A stretch of DNA of 64,000 nucleotides, taken from positions 1,798,001 through 1,862,000 of the forward strand of contig OY755179.1 of NCBI GenBank assembly GCA_963576735.1. Direction: 5' to 3'. This document shows, piece by piece, positions 11,289 to 22,500 of this stretch; position 1 is the stretch's first letter; every line of letters begins with the position of its first letter. The notes beneath the pieces are model-generated. The model had not been told where the DNA came from and made no database searches. It saw only the letters and a program-made list of their open reading frames with translations. The stretch is from Bedellia somnulentella. Lineage: Eukaryota; Arthropoda; Insecta; Lepidoptera; Bedelliidae. A program made the position numbers and the translations under genes.

Positions 11289-12244
11289 TCTATACTTATA
11301 ATAAATCTGTAGAGAGGTCAACTCTGTACATGAAATATATTTTCAAAATAACTATCAGGTGGTGATTAGGGATCGATACTGATGCCAAAAATGCAAACAG
11401 TAAAATTTTTGTCTGTCTGTCTGTCTGTCTGTCTGTCGGTTTGTATGTTCCTTATGGAAACAAAAACTAATCGACGGATTTGAACGAAACTTGGTACAAT
11501 TATTCTCCATACTCCTGGGCAGGTTTTTGTATACTTTCCAGCAGAGTAGTAAAGGGAAATTTTGGGAAAACGGGTTAAGTTACTACATTTTTTAAGCTTC
11601 CGTCGCGTGTGTAGCCTTAATGGTTAAACTTACATAGAAATCATGTATGACGAAAATATTCTTCATAAAATTAAGTAAAAAAAAAACCTCAACAGTTTAT
11701 GTCTATCTTTTACGGTTGACTCACGATAACACGTGTAATTCCTGATAGCTAAGCAGTTCGGAACATTCTGATTATATTTGTTTACTCTTACGTTTGTAAA
11801 CCTCTCACTCATCCCTAATTTAAAAAAGGTAACATTATTACCTATTCAATAAAAAAAGAATCATAGAAATCGGTAGAGAAACACCGAAATTATACATAAA
11901 ATAAGCCATCGCGCCCGTGACCAAAACCGAATCGTTACTAATTTACATATAACATACTAGATGGCGCCAGTAGTTGCATCCTACAACACGTAATGATTTA
12001 TTTTTTAGATTGTTATAAATACTTCATAGCGTTTTATTCCAAAATTTGCTATTAAACGGAAATACTGAACCGTTCATTAAAGCGCATTAAAAATCACCAA
12101 ACTACACTGTTTAGGGAGTGCTATAAATTTAATAAATTGAAAACATTGCGCTGAATTTCACAATGCTTGAGCAGTGACTAAAGAAAGAAACCTCAGATAT
12201 TTAAAAAACAACGCTACCCGTGCGAAGCTGGGACGATCCACTAG
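11289..12244 (+). mobile_element. Helitron-N copy B, uninterrupted
   Basis: A cleanly bounded reference copy: A before TCTATACT, CTAG then T at the right end, 956 bp, with a short CTGT run near 11411. It has no open frame and so depends on another Helitron's proteins. Confidence 0.85.
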
Positions 12245-12789
12245 TATATAATATATCTAAAAGAAAAAACTTAGACACAATTTTTACAAAAGGGCCAAAC
12301 ACAGAAGTATTAAGTTTTGCACATTTATTGTTCTGTATATAGAAGCAGTTCAAAATAATGATAGAATTATAAATCAGTCGAGGCGCATTGATATGTTAGA
12401 GAATAATTTTCACAGGAATTGAAAACTAGCGACGACACTCAAGTATCACATCAAAGCAGGGACGGATCCAGCCCTCAAAAAAGGTTGTGGGCATTGTCAA
12501 GTCCAAGTCGGTTTACCAATTCGATCTTTCATAAAAATTTATCATGTTTTGTTGTCTTAAATACTTTCGTTTTTATGTTATAAATAACATACATTTATAT
12601 ACTCATACCATTAATTCCCATTTGGGTAGGCAGGCTATCGATCGTCACGATCCTACCACACCTCTCGAGCTTCCTCTACATTCATAATTCTTTTCAGTAA
12701 TGCCCTGTTATTCTTCATTTAGTTTGATAAAAAATCGATTATAGGTGTGGGCATGCCCATCTTGCTCATATGGCTGGATCCGCTTGCTT
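12245..12789. repeat. Mosaic of repeat fragments (hAT-like MITE holding an RTE tail)
   Basis: CAGGGACGGATCCAGCC near 12465 and GGCTGGATCCGC near 12770 are inverted and could be the ends of a hAT-like MITE. Between them, 12595-12730 matches in reverse the RTE-like LINE tail seen at 20000-20345. The target duplication is not convincing. Confidence 0.45.
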
Positions 12790-13826
12790 CAAATAAAATA
12801 AAAATAAATAAATAAAAATCGTTTATTTACGAGAACAAGAGTATATAACAGGATCTTCATTCATTAATATGCACTTTGCCTGCTCTGCCGTTAGGCGTGT
12901 AAATATTTAACATTATAATTGAATTTAAAAAGCACTTGAAAAATAATTATAACATACATTAGAGAGAAAAAGTTGAAAATAAAATAAAAAATAAAAAATG
13001 TCACTTGTTGCTACATGTCAAATAAATTTCTACAATAAAATTAATTCCAAATAATGTCAAAAATAATTAGTATCAAACAAAACAAATAGTAAAATTAAAT
13101 CAAATGTCACAGTTTATAAAAATAATACACAACTAACTGTCACAGTTATCAATAAAATCTTGGATGGAATAAAAGCATTTGTCGATTAAATAATTAAATA
13201 GCTTTAATCTATATTCATTAAATGCCTTATAATTTCACAGACATGTAGGATGCATTGCGGTGGCATATAGCCAAACCTTTTGTAAATGGATACTCAAGTT
13301 TCAAGTTATGATTTCCACGTTGGGGCCTATTTGTTGGTGTTCTAAGTGTAAACAGGGACGGATGTTTGTAGACAAATATTAACATCTCATATATATACAG
13401 GGATGGCAATGGTAAAATTCTTAATTTTTTAAATAAAGGCACACAGCTATCTAAAAAGTCAGCGCCACACAATATTCTCATACATTTCTTTTGAATTTTA
13501 AATGCTCTATCACTGTCTACTGAATTGCCCCACAAAATAATTCCATAACGTAAAATAGACGCTACATACCCGTAATAACATGTTAAGGCCGCTTTGTCGG
13601 ATACAACATATTTAATGCGATATAGGACGTAAAGATATCTATCCAGTTTATTGCACAGCTTGTCTACGTGTGCTTTCCAGTCAAGGAAGGGGTCCAACGT
13701 AAATCCCAAAAATGTCGAATATGGCACTTCGTTAATTTTTCACCCATTGATATGAATGTTTAAGTCCGTTTGTTCTCTGTGGTGTGTTCGAAATTGTAAA
13801 TATTCTGTTTTGTTAAGATTAATATT

Positions 13827-14065
13827 GTGGTGAGGGAAAACATCGTGAGGAAACCCACATGGCTGAGTTGTACTTAGTCATGTGACAGTGTATTCGTACA
13901 AAACGGCGATAGGCCTGCCCCCTATCACGTGAGTACACTGTCTAAGCAAAACGTGGGTACCTTCTCTGGAAACTAGATGGCGCTTGCCATGTGAGTTCAG
14001 GAGTATTGGTACCTCTGCCAACCCCTTCGGGGATAAACGGCGTGAACGTTTATGTTTATGTTTAT
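13827..14065 (+). mobile_element. 5'-truncated SINE with a 15-bp target duplication
   Basis: GTTAAGATTAATATT occurs at 13812-13826 and again at 14066-14080, directly flanking the copy, so the insertion is well defined. It starts at the GTGAGGGAAAACATC region (tRNA head missing) and ends in a TTTATG-repeat tail. It interrupts the LINE RT gene. Confidence 0.85.
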
Positions 14066-16058
14066 GTTAAGATTAATATTTAAATTATGGTTTTGAAGCC
14101 ATTGAACAACCTGTTTTAAAGTGTCATTAATTTCATTTACAAATGCATATATACTTCCTTGAGGAACGCCAAATTCTACCAGTTTGTAGTCTGAGCTGTA
14201 TACTTGTATGTGATTTTTGTGAGTTCCTACAATTTCTACGCACTGTTGACGATTTTTTAAGTAGCTTTTTACCCACTCATAAGTTTTCCCGCGAAGGCCG
14301 CATTTTTCTATAATTTCGAGCAAAATTGGGTGGTAAACAAAATCAAATGCCTTTGACATATCTATTGATAATCCCACTGCAGGTTTCTTATTATTTAAAG
14401 AGTCCGATATGTTTTTAATTAGGTTGAAACAAGCCAGTGTAGTTGAGCTACCTTTTCTAAAACCAAATTGGTTAGGGGTCAAGATTTTTTGTTTAGTTAA
14501 AAAGCTGTTTATTTTATCAAACATGATCTTTTCAAAAACTTTAGATATTATGGGTATTAGTGCAATGGGCCGGTAGTTTTTTAAGATTCTACAGTCTCCG
14601 AATTTCAAGAGTGGTTTCACTATAGCCCGTTTTAAACGTTCTGGGAAAACTCCTTCTTCAAACGAAACATTTACGATGTGACTAAGCAGCAAAGAAATCT
14701 GGATGGCACATCTCTTGAAAAGAGAGGTTGGTAAGTGGTCATATACTGTAGAAGCAGTATTTTTAAGTCGCTTGATTATTTTGTAAATGTCATGGGGTTC
14801 GGTTGGTGTCAAATAAATTGTATTAATATTCCTTTCAATGTCACTATTTTTTTTGCCAATGCTATCATCACTTAGATTCGTCAAATTTATAAAAAAATCA
14901 TTAAATATATTAGCAATTTTAATTGGATCTCTAATTGTAACATTGTCCTTGGTAACTTCCGATATAATAGATTTGTTACATTCGTGGTAAAAATTTTGTT
15001 TTATTAGCCTCCATGACGCTTTACTTATATTTTTCGTTGTGTTCAGATATTTCAAACTACTTAGTCGTTGAGACATACCAATCACGTTTTTTAACGTTTT
15101 CGAGTAGTTTCTGTAAAGACGGTAATTGGGTTTTTTGTTGGACGGGTCAAGAATATATTTTAAATAGTGGATCGTCCCAGCTTCGCACGGGTAGCGTTGT
15201 TTTTTTTAAATATCTGAGGTTTCTTTCTTCAGTCACTGCTCAAGCATTGTGAAATTCAGCGCAATGTTTTCAATTTATTAAATTTATAGCACTCCCTAAA
15301 CAGTGTAGTTTGGTGATTTTGAATGCGCTTTAATGAACGGTTCAGTATTTACGTTTAATAGCAAATTTTGGAATAAAACGCTATGAAGTATTTATAACAA
15401 TCTAAAAAATAAATCATTACGTGATGTAGGATGCAACTACTGGCGCCATCTAGTATGTTATATGAAAATTAGTAAAGATTTGGTTTAGGTCACGGGCGCG
15501 ATGGCTTATTTTATGTATAATTTCGGTGTTTCTCTATCGATTTCTATGATTCTTTTTTTTAGTGAATAGGTGATAATGTTACCTTTTTTAAATTAGAGAT
15601 GAGTGAGAGGTTTACAAACGTAAGAGTAAAGAAATATATTCAGAATGTTCCGAACTGCTAAGCTATCAGGAATTACACGTGTTATTGTGAGTCAACCGTA
15701 AAAGATAGACATAAACTATTGAGATTTTTTTTTTAGATAATTTTATGAAAAATATTTCCGTCATACATGATTTCTATGTAAGTTTAACCATTAAGGCTGC
15801 ACACGCGACGGTAGCTTAAAAAATGTAGTAACTTCTCCCGTTTTCCCAAAATTTCCCAAAATTTCCTTTTACTACTCTGCTGGAAAGTATACAAAAACCT
15901 GCCCAGGAGTATGGAGAATAATTGTGCCAAGTTTCGTTAAAATCCGTCGAGTAGTTTTTGTTTCCATAAGGAACATACAAACCGACAGACAGACAGACAG
16001 ACAAAAAATTTACTGATTGCATTTTTGGCATCAGTATCGATCCCTAATCACCACCAGC

Positions 16059-16196
16059 AGGGCAAGCACGAGCCGTGTTTAAACTAGTTATCGCGTGGGA
16101 TAAAGCAGCTATCTCTTACGCACTTACTTAGTATCGTATACTGCCATCTCGTTCTAACTGTTATCGTGTCGATAAAATAGCGCTCGTGCTTGCCCT
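16059..16196. mobile_element. 138-bp MITE with 15-bp perfect terminal inverted repeats
   Basis: AGGGCAAGCACGAGC (16059-16073) and its exact reverse complement (16182-16196) bound a sequence absent from the other Helitron-N copies at this spot. The target duplication is unclear. The superfamily cannot be assigned. Confidence 0.75.
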
Positions 16197-16254
16197 TCTG
16201 ATAGTTATTTTGAAAATATATTTCATGTACAGAATTGACCTCTCTACTGATTTA

Positions 16255-16373
16255 TCTATACTTATAATAAATCTGTAGAGAGGTCAATTCTGTACATGAA
16301 ATATATTTTCAAAATAACCATCAGGTGGTGATTAGGGATCGATACTGATGCCAAAAATGCAATCAGTAAAATT

Positions 16374-16415
<42 letters not shown>

Positions 16416-17241
16416 GGTTTGTATGTTCCTTATGGAAACAAAAACTACTCGACGGATTTTAACGAAATTTGGTACAATTATTCTTCATACACCTGCACAG
16501 GTTTTCGCATACTTTCCAGCAGAGTAGTAAAGGGGAATTTTGGGAAATTTTGGGAAAACGGGAGAAGTTATTCAATTTTGTAATGCTTCCGTCGCGTGTG
16601 CAGCCTCAATGGTTAAACTTACATAGAAATTATGTGTGAAGGAAATATTCTTCATAAAATAATCTAAAAAAAAATCCCCAGCAGTTTATGTCTATCTTTT
16701 ACGGTTGACTCACAATAACACGTGTAATTCCTGATAGCTTAGCAGTTCGGATCATTCTGATTATATTTGTTTACTCTTACGTTTGTAAACCTCTCACTCA
16801 TCCCAAATTTAAAAAAGGTAACATTATTACCTATTCAATAAAAAAAGAAGCATAGAAATCGGTAGACAAACACCGAAATTATACATAAAATAAGCCATCG
16901 CGCCCGTGATCAAAACCAAATCTTTACTAATTTACATATAACATACTAGGTGGCGCCAGTAGTTGCATCCTACATCACGTAATGATTTATTTTTTAGATT
17001 GTTATAATATTAATACTTCATAGCGTTTTATTCCAAAATTTGCTATTAAACGGAAATACTGAACCGTTCATCAAAGCGCATTTAAAATCACCAAACTACA
17101 CTGTTTAGGGAGTGCTATAAATTTAATAAATTGAAATCATTTTGCGCTGAATTTCACAATGCTTGAGCAGTGACTGAAGAAAGAAACCTCAGATATTTAA
17201 AATAACTATGCTACCCGTGCGAAGCTGGGACGATCCACTAG
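16255..17241 (+). mobile_element. Helitron-N copy D inserted into copy C
   Basis: Begins TCTATACTTATAA after A(16254) and ends CCACTAG before T(17242). It carries a CTGT microsatellite of about nine units. With copy C it forms a head-to-head pair whose ~0.9-kb arms could fold back on each other. Confidence 0.85.
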
Positions 17242-18639
17242 TTATAAGTATAGATAGAGTTGGCGTTTTCGTATACAGCTCTTTTTAATTCCTTTTGAAA
17301 GCCATTTATTTTTTATTCGTTTTTGAACCATTTTTACTGTTTTTAGTGGGAAACAAAGCTCGAAAAATAGTACAATGATATCGTGAAATTCATTAAAACT
17401 TTCGTTGGTGCGATTTGATTCTAGTACTTCACTAAACTTTAACGATGAAATGCATTCCACAAATTTTTGCATATTGATTTCTGAAAGGTCCCTTATTTTT
17501 TTAAACATCCATTTTGGCTTGTGGACAGATGATGCTTTTAATTCGATATCGCACGTTAAGGTCTGTCCAGTATCATGATCCGATAAAGTTAAAACATGTG
17601 TATTTCCTTTTACTACTTTTAAATTACTAGCTATTAAATCAATGCAAGATTTTTTCCGTGTTGGCTGTGTTATATGGTTCACTAAGTTATAATTGTTCAA
17701 TAGAGATTCAAGTTCTTTGCGTGTTTGTTATTAGTGAGAATATCAATATTCCAATCTCCGCATACTATTATATTCTTAAAAGATTTAGTTTTGGAGAGCT
17801 TGTTCATAATTAGTTCGAACTTGCTGAAAAATATATCTATGCTTAAAGTAGGAGTACGATAGATGCATATTACAAAAACGCTATAGTTAGGAATTTCTAT
17901 CCCGCAACACTCAAAATCTTTTTCTACAGATTGTTTGTTGATCCAATCTATCGGTATAAAATCTAAATCTTTCCTTATAAGTATACACGAGCCCCCCCTT
18001 TTTTCATTTATTCTGCAAAAGGCCGACGCTATTTTAAAGTTATTAAAGTGTAAATTTGCTAATAAGTCGCGTCTTATAAAAGTCTCAGTAAAGCACATAA
18101 TGTCAATCGATAAATTACAATTCAATTCTAATTCCGAGATAGAAGAAATAATATAATCGCGCTTGTTTAGAAGGCCCGCAATATTTTGGTGAAAAAGAGT
18201 CAACTTATGTATTTGGTACTCCAACCTGCTGCTTTCATTACTTATTTGAACCGCGTTACCGTTGAATCTTGACAAAAAAATAATTCGCGGACACAGTTAT
18301 AGCACATCTTTACATCTTTTAAAATCTTAAACATTGCTGCATTTGTAATACGACCTGAATATCTGTGGAACATGTCAAAATTATATTCTAAGTTATTATT
18401 GCAATCGAAAGAACTCTTTCGAAGATACTTTGATGAGATCCCTGAGCCCCTTACGTACTTTTGCTTTCATTTCATCATTTCGCTATACTTTCATCCAAAC
18501 TCCTTAATATATTCCTACACACCATCTAACCAGAATTTTCTTGGTCCACCCCGCGTACGTCTAATTTTGAATTATCCACAAGATAAAAAGGAATGGATTC
18601 AAGTAGTAGGTACTTGTTATTCTCTTTTTATGCTTACAA

Positions 18640-19135
18640 CGCGTAACTAATAAATAAAGGAAAGGAAAATTTCAACACCAGCATCGAACTCACGACCTCC
18701 GGGTATACGCCCCTGTCAAGTGGCTACTAGTGCGAAATTCTTTTTTCCTTTTACACTTTTTAATTAGTGTCAGCGTTCCCTACATCCGATTTTTTTATTA
18801 ATTCGGAAAGCCACTTGTCTACCTTTACAGATATAATGCAAATTTTGAGAACGCCTGTCACATAATTAGAATGTTTTGTTCATGAAAACCGCATGTGGGG
18901 AAACCGCATATTACTAATAAATATAGGAAATAAAAATTTCGACATCAGCGGGAATCGAACCCACATATACCCGGAGGTAGTGTACAGTTTTTTCCCATCT
19001 TTACTTCCAAAAGTGGCTGCGGAATCGCTAATTTTGAAGCTGACCCCTTTGAGGTATTTATAGCCTGTAGTAGTAGTAGTGTAACCCTGCAGTTTATAAA
19101 AAGTAGATAAATAAAGAAATATAATCATAATTCTG
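18640..19135 (-). repeat. tRNA-derived SINE fragments
   Basis: Two adjacent pieces match the tRNA-headed repeat at 26037-26330: 18650-18735 (degenerate B box) and 18930-19000 (GGGAATCGAACCC). They keep the TTTCGACA-type junction and the rest of the body, but the tRNA part is too damaged to be a tRNA gene. Confidence 0.5.
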
Positions 19136-19426
19136 CCATTAGTTCACATTGTGGTAGGCATAAACTATTGATCTCGAGCTTCATTTGCATTCATCAATAT
19201 TTTCATACATACCCCGTTTAATCTAAACACTTCGGACGCCTGCCTTTTTGCAACACATTTTCTATTTATTACTTACATTACCATCCGTCAATAGTGCCAT
19301 AATTAATTAAAGACAGCAATATTAGTGAACACATAAGTAGACTATAGCTGTGTGTGTATCGTTACACTCTTCTGCACTGACTCTCGCTTTCAGGTGAAAC
19401 GCACGCCGCATCGTGGTGGGCTGCCG

Positions 19427-19532
19427 ATGGTGAAACCTGCGGTTGCAGACCAGTCACACTTTGGTTTTCTAGTGGTAATATCTGAAATGTCCTCCGGGAA
19501 TATTGTTGCGAATAGCATGCTTATGGTTGCCA
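19427..19532 (+). CDS. Ig gene 2, proposed exon 1
   Basis: ATG 19427; donor GTGAGT at 19533; ends in phase 1, as the SP exon of the paralogue does. Encodes a weakly hydrophobic leader. The open frame continues upstream to a possible acceptor (CTTTCAG at 19393), so it could instead be internal. Confidence 0.45.
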
Positions 19533-22500
19533 GTGAGTGGTATACATTTTATTAAGTGTTTGTGTCTTGTGTGTCGTTGCTGCAGTATGCAGTTGGGTAA
19601 TCTAAGTGCGATTCTACATGTAAACTGCTTCTATAGAATAAAAGAGATGATTGGGGATGTAATTTATTCCCCGATCGATGACAAATCCCGGCTGTTGCCA
19701 GCTACTAACACTTAAAAATTTTAATGGCAAAAGTGATGGGAAATATAAATTGATCGGAAAGTTATTAATAATTATAAAATCATCGTACGTAGTAGCATAG
19801 GTTGTGTCCCGTGACCGTAACACTTATAACTTACATAAGTAGTTTAAATTTTTCGGCGTGCTGTGTAGCGTCGGCTTGGAATAGCACTAACCTATTTCTT
19901 CGTGAATTTATCGGAAGCGGTTACAAATCTTAACTTCCAAAAGTGGCAGAAGAATTTTCAAATTTGAAGCCATTGTCTTTCGTTTCTATGCATACATATT
20001 CTCACGCCGTTAGTTCCCATTGGGGTAGGCAGAGACTATCGATCGCCACTTTGTACGATCCTGGCAAACCTCTCTAGCTTCATTCACATCCATCAATCTT
20101 TTCATACATGCGCTTTTATTCTTCGTACTTCGGACACCTGCCTTTTTGAGCACTTTTTCTATTTGATCCAAATGTGTCCTCCGAGGTCGTCCTCTACTAA
20201 AATTACCTTCCACATTGGCTCTATAGAACTCTTTCACCCTATATCCTCTCTATATGCCCAAGCCATCTCAACATTCCTTTTTCTATGATTCTTACAATAT
20301 CATCTTTTACACCACACCTTTCCCGAATCACTTCATTCCTCACATTTCTATGCACTTTAATCTATTTCTTGTTTTGTGTGATGTTAGCACCTGCCAGTTA
20401 ATGTTACTCTCATTATAAACGTCTCCGTACTTATCTTTAGTTACATAAAAATGAACTCATTTCGGCAATTGAGTCTTATATCAAATTTGTAAATGCTTAT
20501 ATTTTACTCTGGAAATCAATCCTGACTGTAATAACTCAGTGGGTAGCACCACCACCTCTCATGCTGAGAGGCGTGGGCTCATTCTTAGTTGGGCCCACAC
20601 CAATTTGTCTTTTCCTTAGTCAATGAATGGGGGAAAACACCGTGAGGAGACCCACGACTTAGTCATGTGACTGAGTGTTTGTACAGTCGCCATCAGATAT
20701 ATCGGAGCGGCCGAGGTACTCAAATATTTCTGAGCAACAATAAATTTCAATAAATTCTTTACGGTAAATAAGATCAATAAGATCTGAACACCCAATTCGC
20801 CACAAATATATGAGCAGTGGGTTTTCAATTAAATCTGAACACACAACGAGACAATAATATCTGAAAGCACAACTCGTCAAAGTTATCTGCTCAGACAGGG
20901 TAATCATAAATATCTGAACATTTAGGGAATATATACCTTAAAGCACTGGCATACAGTTTAAAATTCTTTAACTAATTACGCTGAAATACATTTTCTACAC
21001 AACCAACATTTGGTTTTATCAATGTCAAAACTAAAAAGAGTTTTCTGCTGAGAGGTACAACTAGTTGTACGGTTAATATATTATTAGAAAAAAGTACTAA
21101 ATCGTTCCCCACTAACTCTTTTTTGAATGGGTTTGTAGCTATATAATTTTCGCCGGTACAAAAACATCAAGAGGTAAAATAACTTAGAATTTTTGAAACA
21201 TTGTATGCAATTTTGTTACATCGTAAGTACCAGGGTAGCATAAATATTAATGCAGCTTTAATAAAATAAAAGGATAAACTATTTTTTACAAAATTATACT
21301 TTTTCCTGCAGTTTTCTCTAACGTATTATTCCTCTTCATATGAATTATTATTAAATGAGGACAATAAATCTAATGGTTAATAGATAAAAATAAAAAAAAT
21401 AACATGACTTAATAAAATACAAAAAATAAACACAAAGGAGGATTTGAACCTTGACGCAACGAATTATATGTATGATTTCTAATTACTCAACCGCTAGGCC
21501 ATAGTGACTGACACAATGGTGGATGAAATATTGCAAAGCATTCATACCTATTTTAATTTGGCAGCTTTAATATAACCAGAGATATAGAAGCACATAGATT
21601 GGCAGTAAGTGACAAACGTCATAGCATTAACGTCAAAAAAGGCAGGACTTCTCACGGACACGATAACAGCCTACAACGGTTTTAACATAAAACATAAAAG
21701 AAAATAATTGACTTATTTTTGTTAAATCTGGTATTTAAGTCTTAGCTTTGGTGATTTTTGATAAAGTTATTAATATTTAATATCACAGAACCTAAATCAA
21801 ATACATATTATCTATACTTATAATAAATCTGTAGAGAGGTCAATTCTGTACATTAAATATATTTTCAAAATAACTATCAGGGGGTGATTAGTGATCGATA
21901 CTGATGCCAAAAATGCAATCAGTAAAATTTTTGTCTGTCTGTCTGTCTGTCTGTCTGTCGGTTTGTATGTTCCTTATGGAAACAAAAACTACTCGACGGA
22001 TTTTAACGAAACTTGGTAGAATTATTCTTCATACTCCTGGGCAGGTTATAGTGTACTTTTCAGCAGAGTAGTGAAGGGTTATTTTGGGAAAACGGGGAAT
22101 TTACTCCATTTTTTAAGCTTCCGTCGCGTGTGCAGCCTTAGTGGTTATAGTTACATAGAAATCATGTATGACGGAAATATTTTACATAAAATTTTCTAAA
22201 AAATTTTCTTCTGCAGCATATGTCTATCTTTTATGGTTAACTCATAATAACACGTGTAATTCCTGATAGCTTAGCAGTTCGGAGCATTCTGATTATATTT
22301 GTTTACTCTTACGTTTATAGTTCTCTCATTCATCTCTCATTTAAAAAAAGTTTACATTATTACCTATTCAATAAAAAAAGAATCATAGAAATCGGTATAG
22401 AATAACCAAACTTATACATGAAATAAGCTATCGCGCCCTGTCGTCGCACGTGAATGCTATAAGGATATTTTTTTAGTAATGGTTGCGCGCGCAAAAGATA

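Larger units (their letters stand above)
15165..17254 (-). mobile_element. Helitron-N copy C, reverse, with two later insertions
   Basis: Its 3' end faces left (TAGTGGATCG, lacking one terminal base of CTAG). Its 5' end, TTATAAGTATAGA, lies at 17242-17254, before T. A MITE (16059-16196) and Helitron D (16255-17241) sit inside it. Removing D rejoins GATTTA to TTATAAG, restoring the family sequence. Confidence 0.8.
13200..18275 (-). pseudogene. LINE ORF2 (AP endonuclease + reverse transcriptase), decayed
   Basis: The endonuclease part reads TLFHQNIAGLLNKRDYI, DIMCFTETF, GGSCILIRKDLDF and VCGDWNIDI. The RT part reads LKNYRPIALIPIISKVFEKI, NQFGFRKGSSTTLACFN, SIDMSKAFDFVYH and FGVPQGSI. The segment with the YADD active site is deleted: GVPQGSIYAF jumps straight to VNEINDTLKQVVQWLQ. 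After the SINE the frame resumes FRTHHREQTDL, meets a TGA and continues FLGFTLDPFLDWKAHVDKL to the C-terminal region. Frame changes near 17700 add to the decay. Confidence 0.8.
12790..18420 (-). mobile_element. Jockey/CR1-like LINE, split by SINE and nested Helitrons
   Basis: Three coding blocks on the - strand belong to one element: endonuclease (about 18275-17242), RT first part (15164-14080) and RT end (13811-13200), followed by an A/T-rich tail near 12790-12830. The coding sequence resumes on both sides of each insertion. The 5' end is uncertain. Confidence 0.75.
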
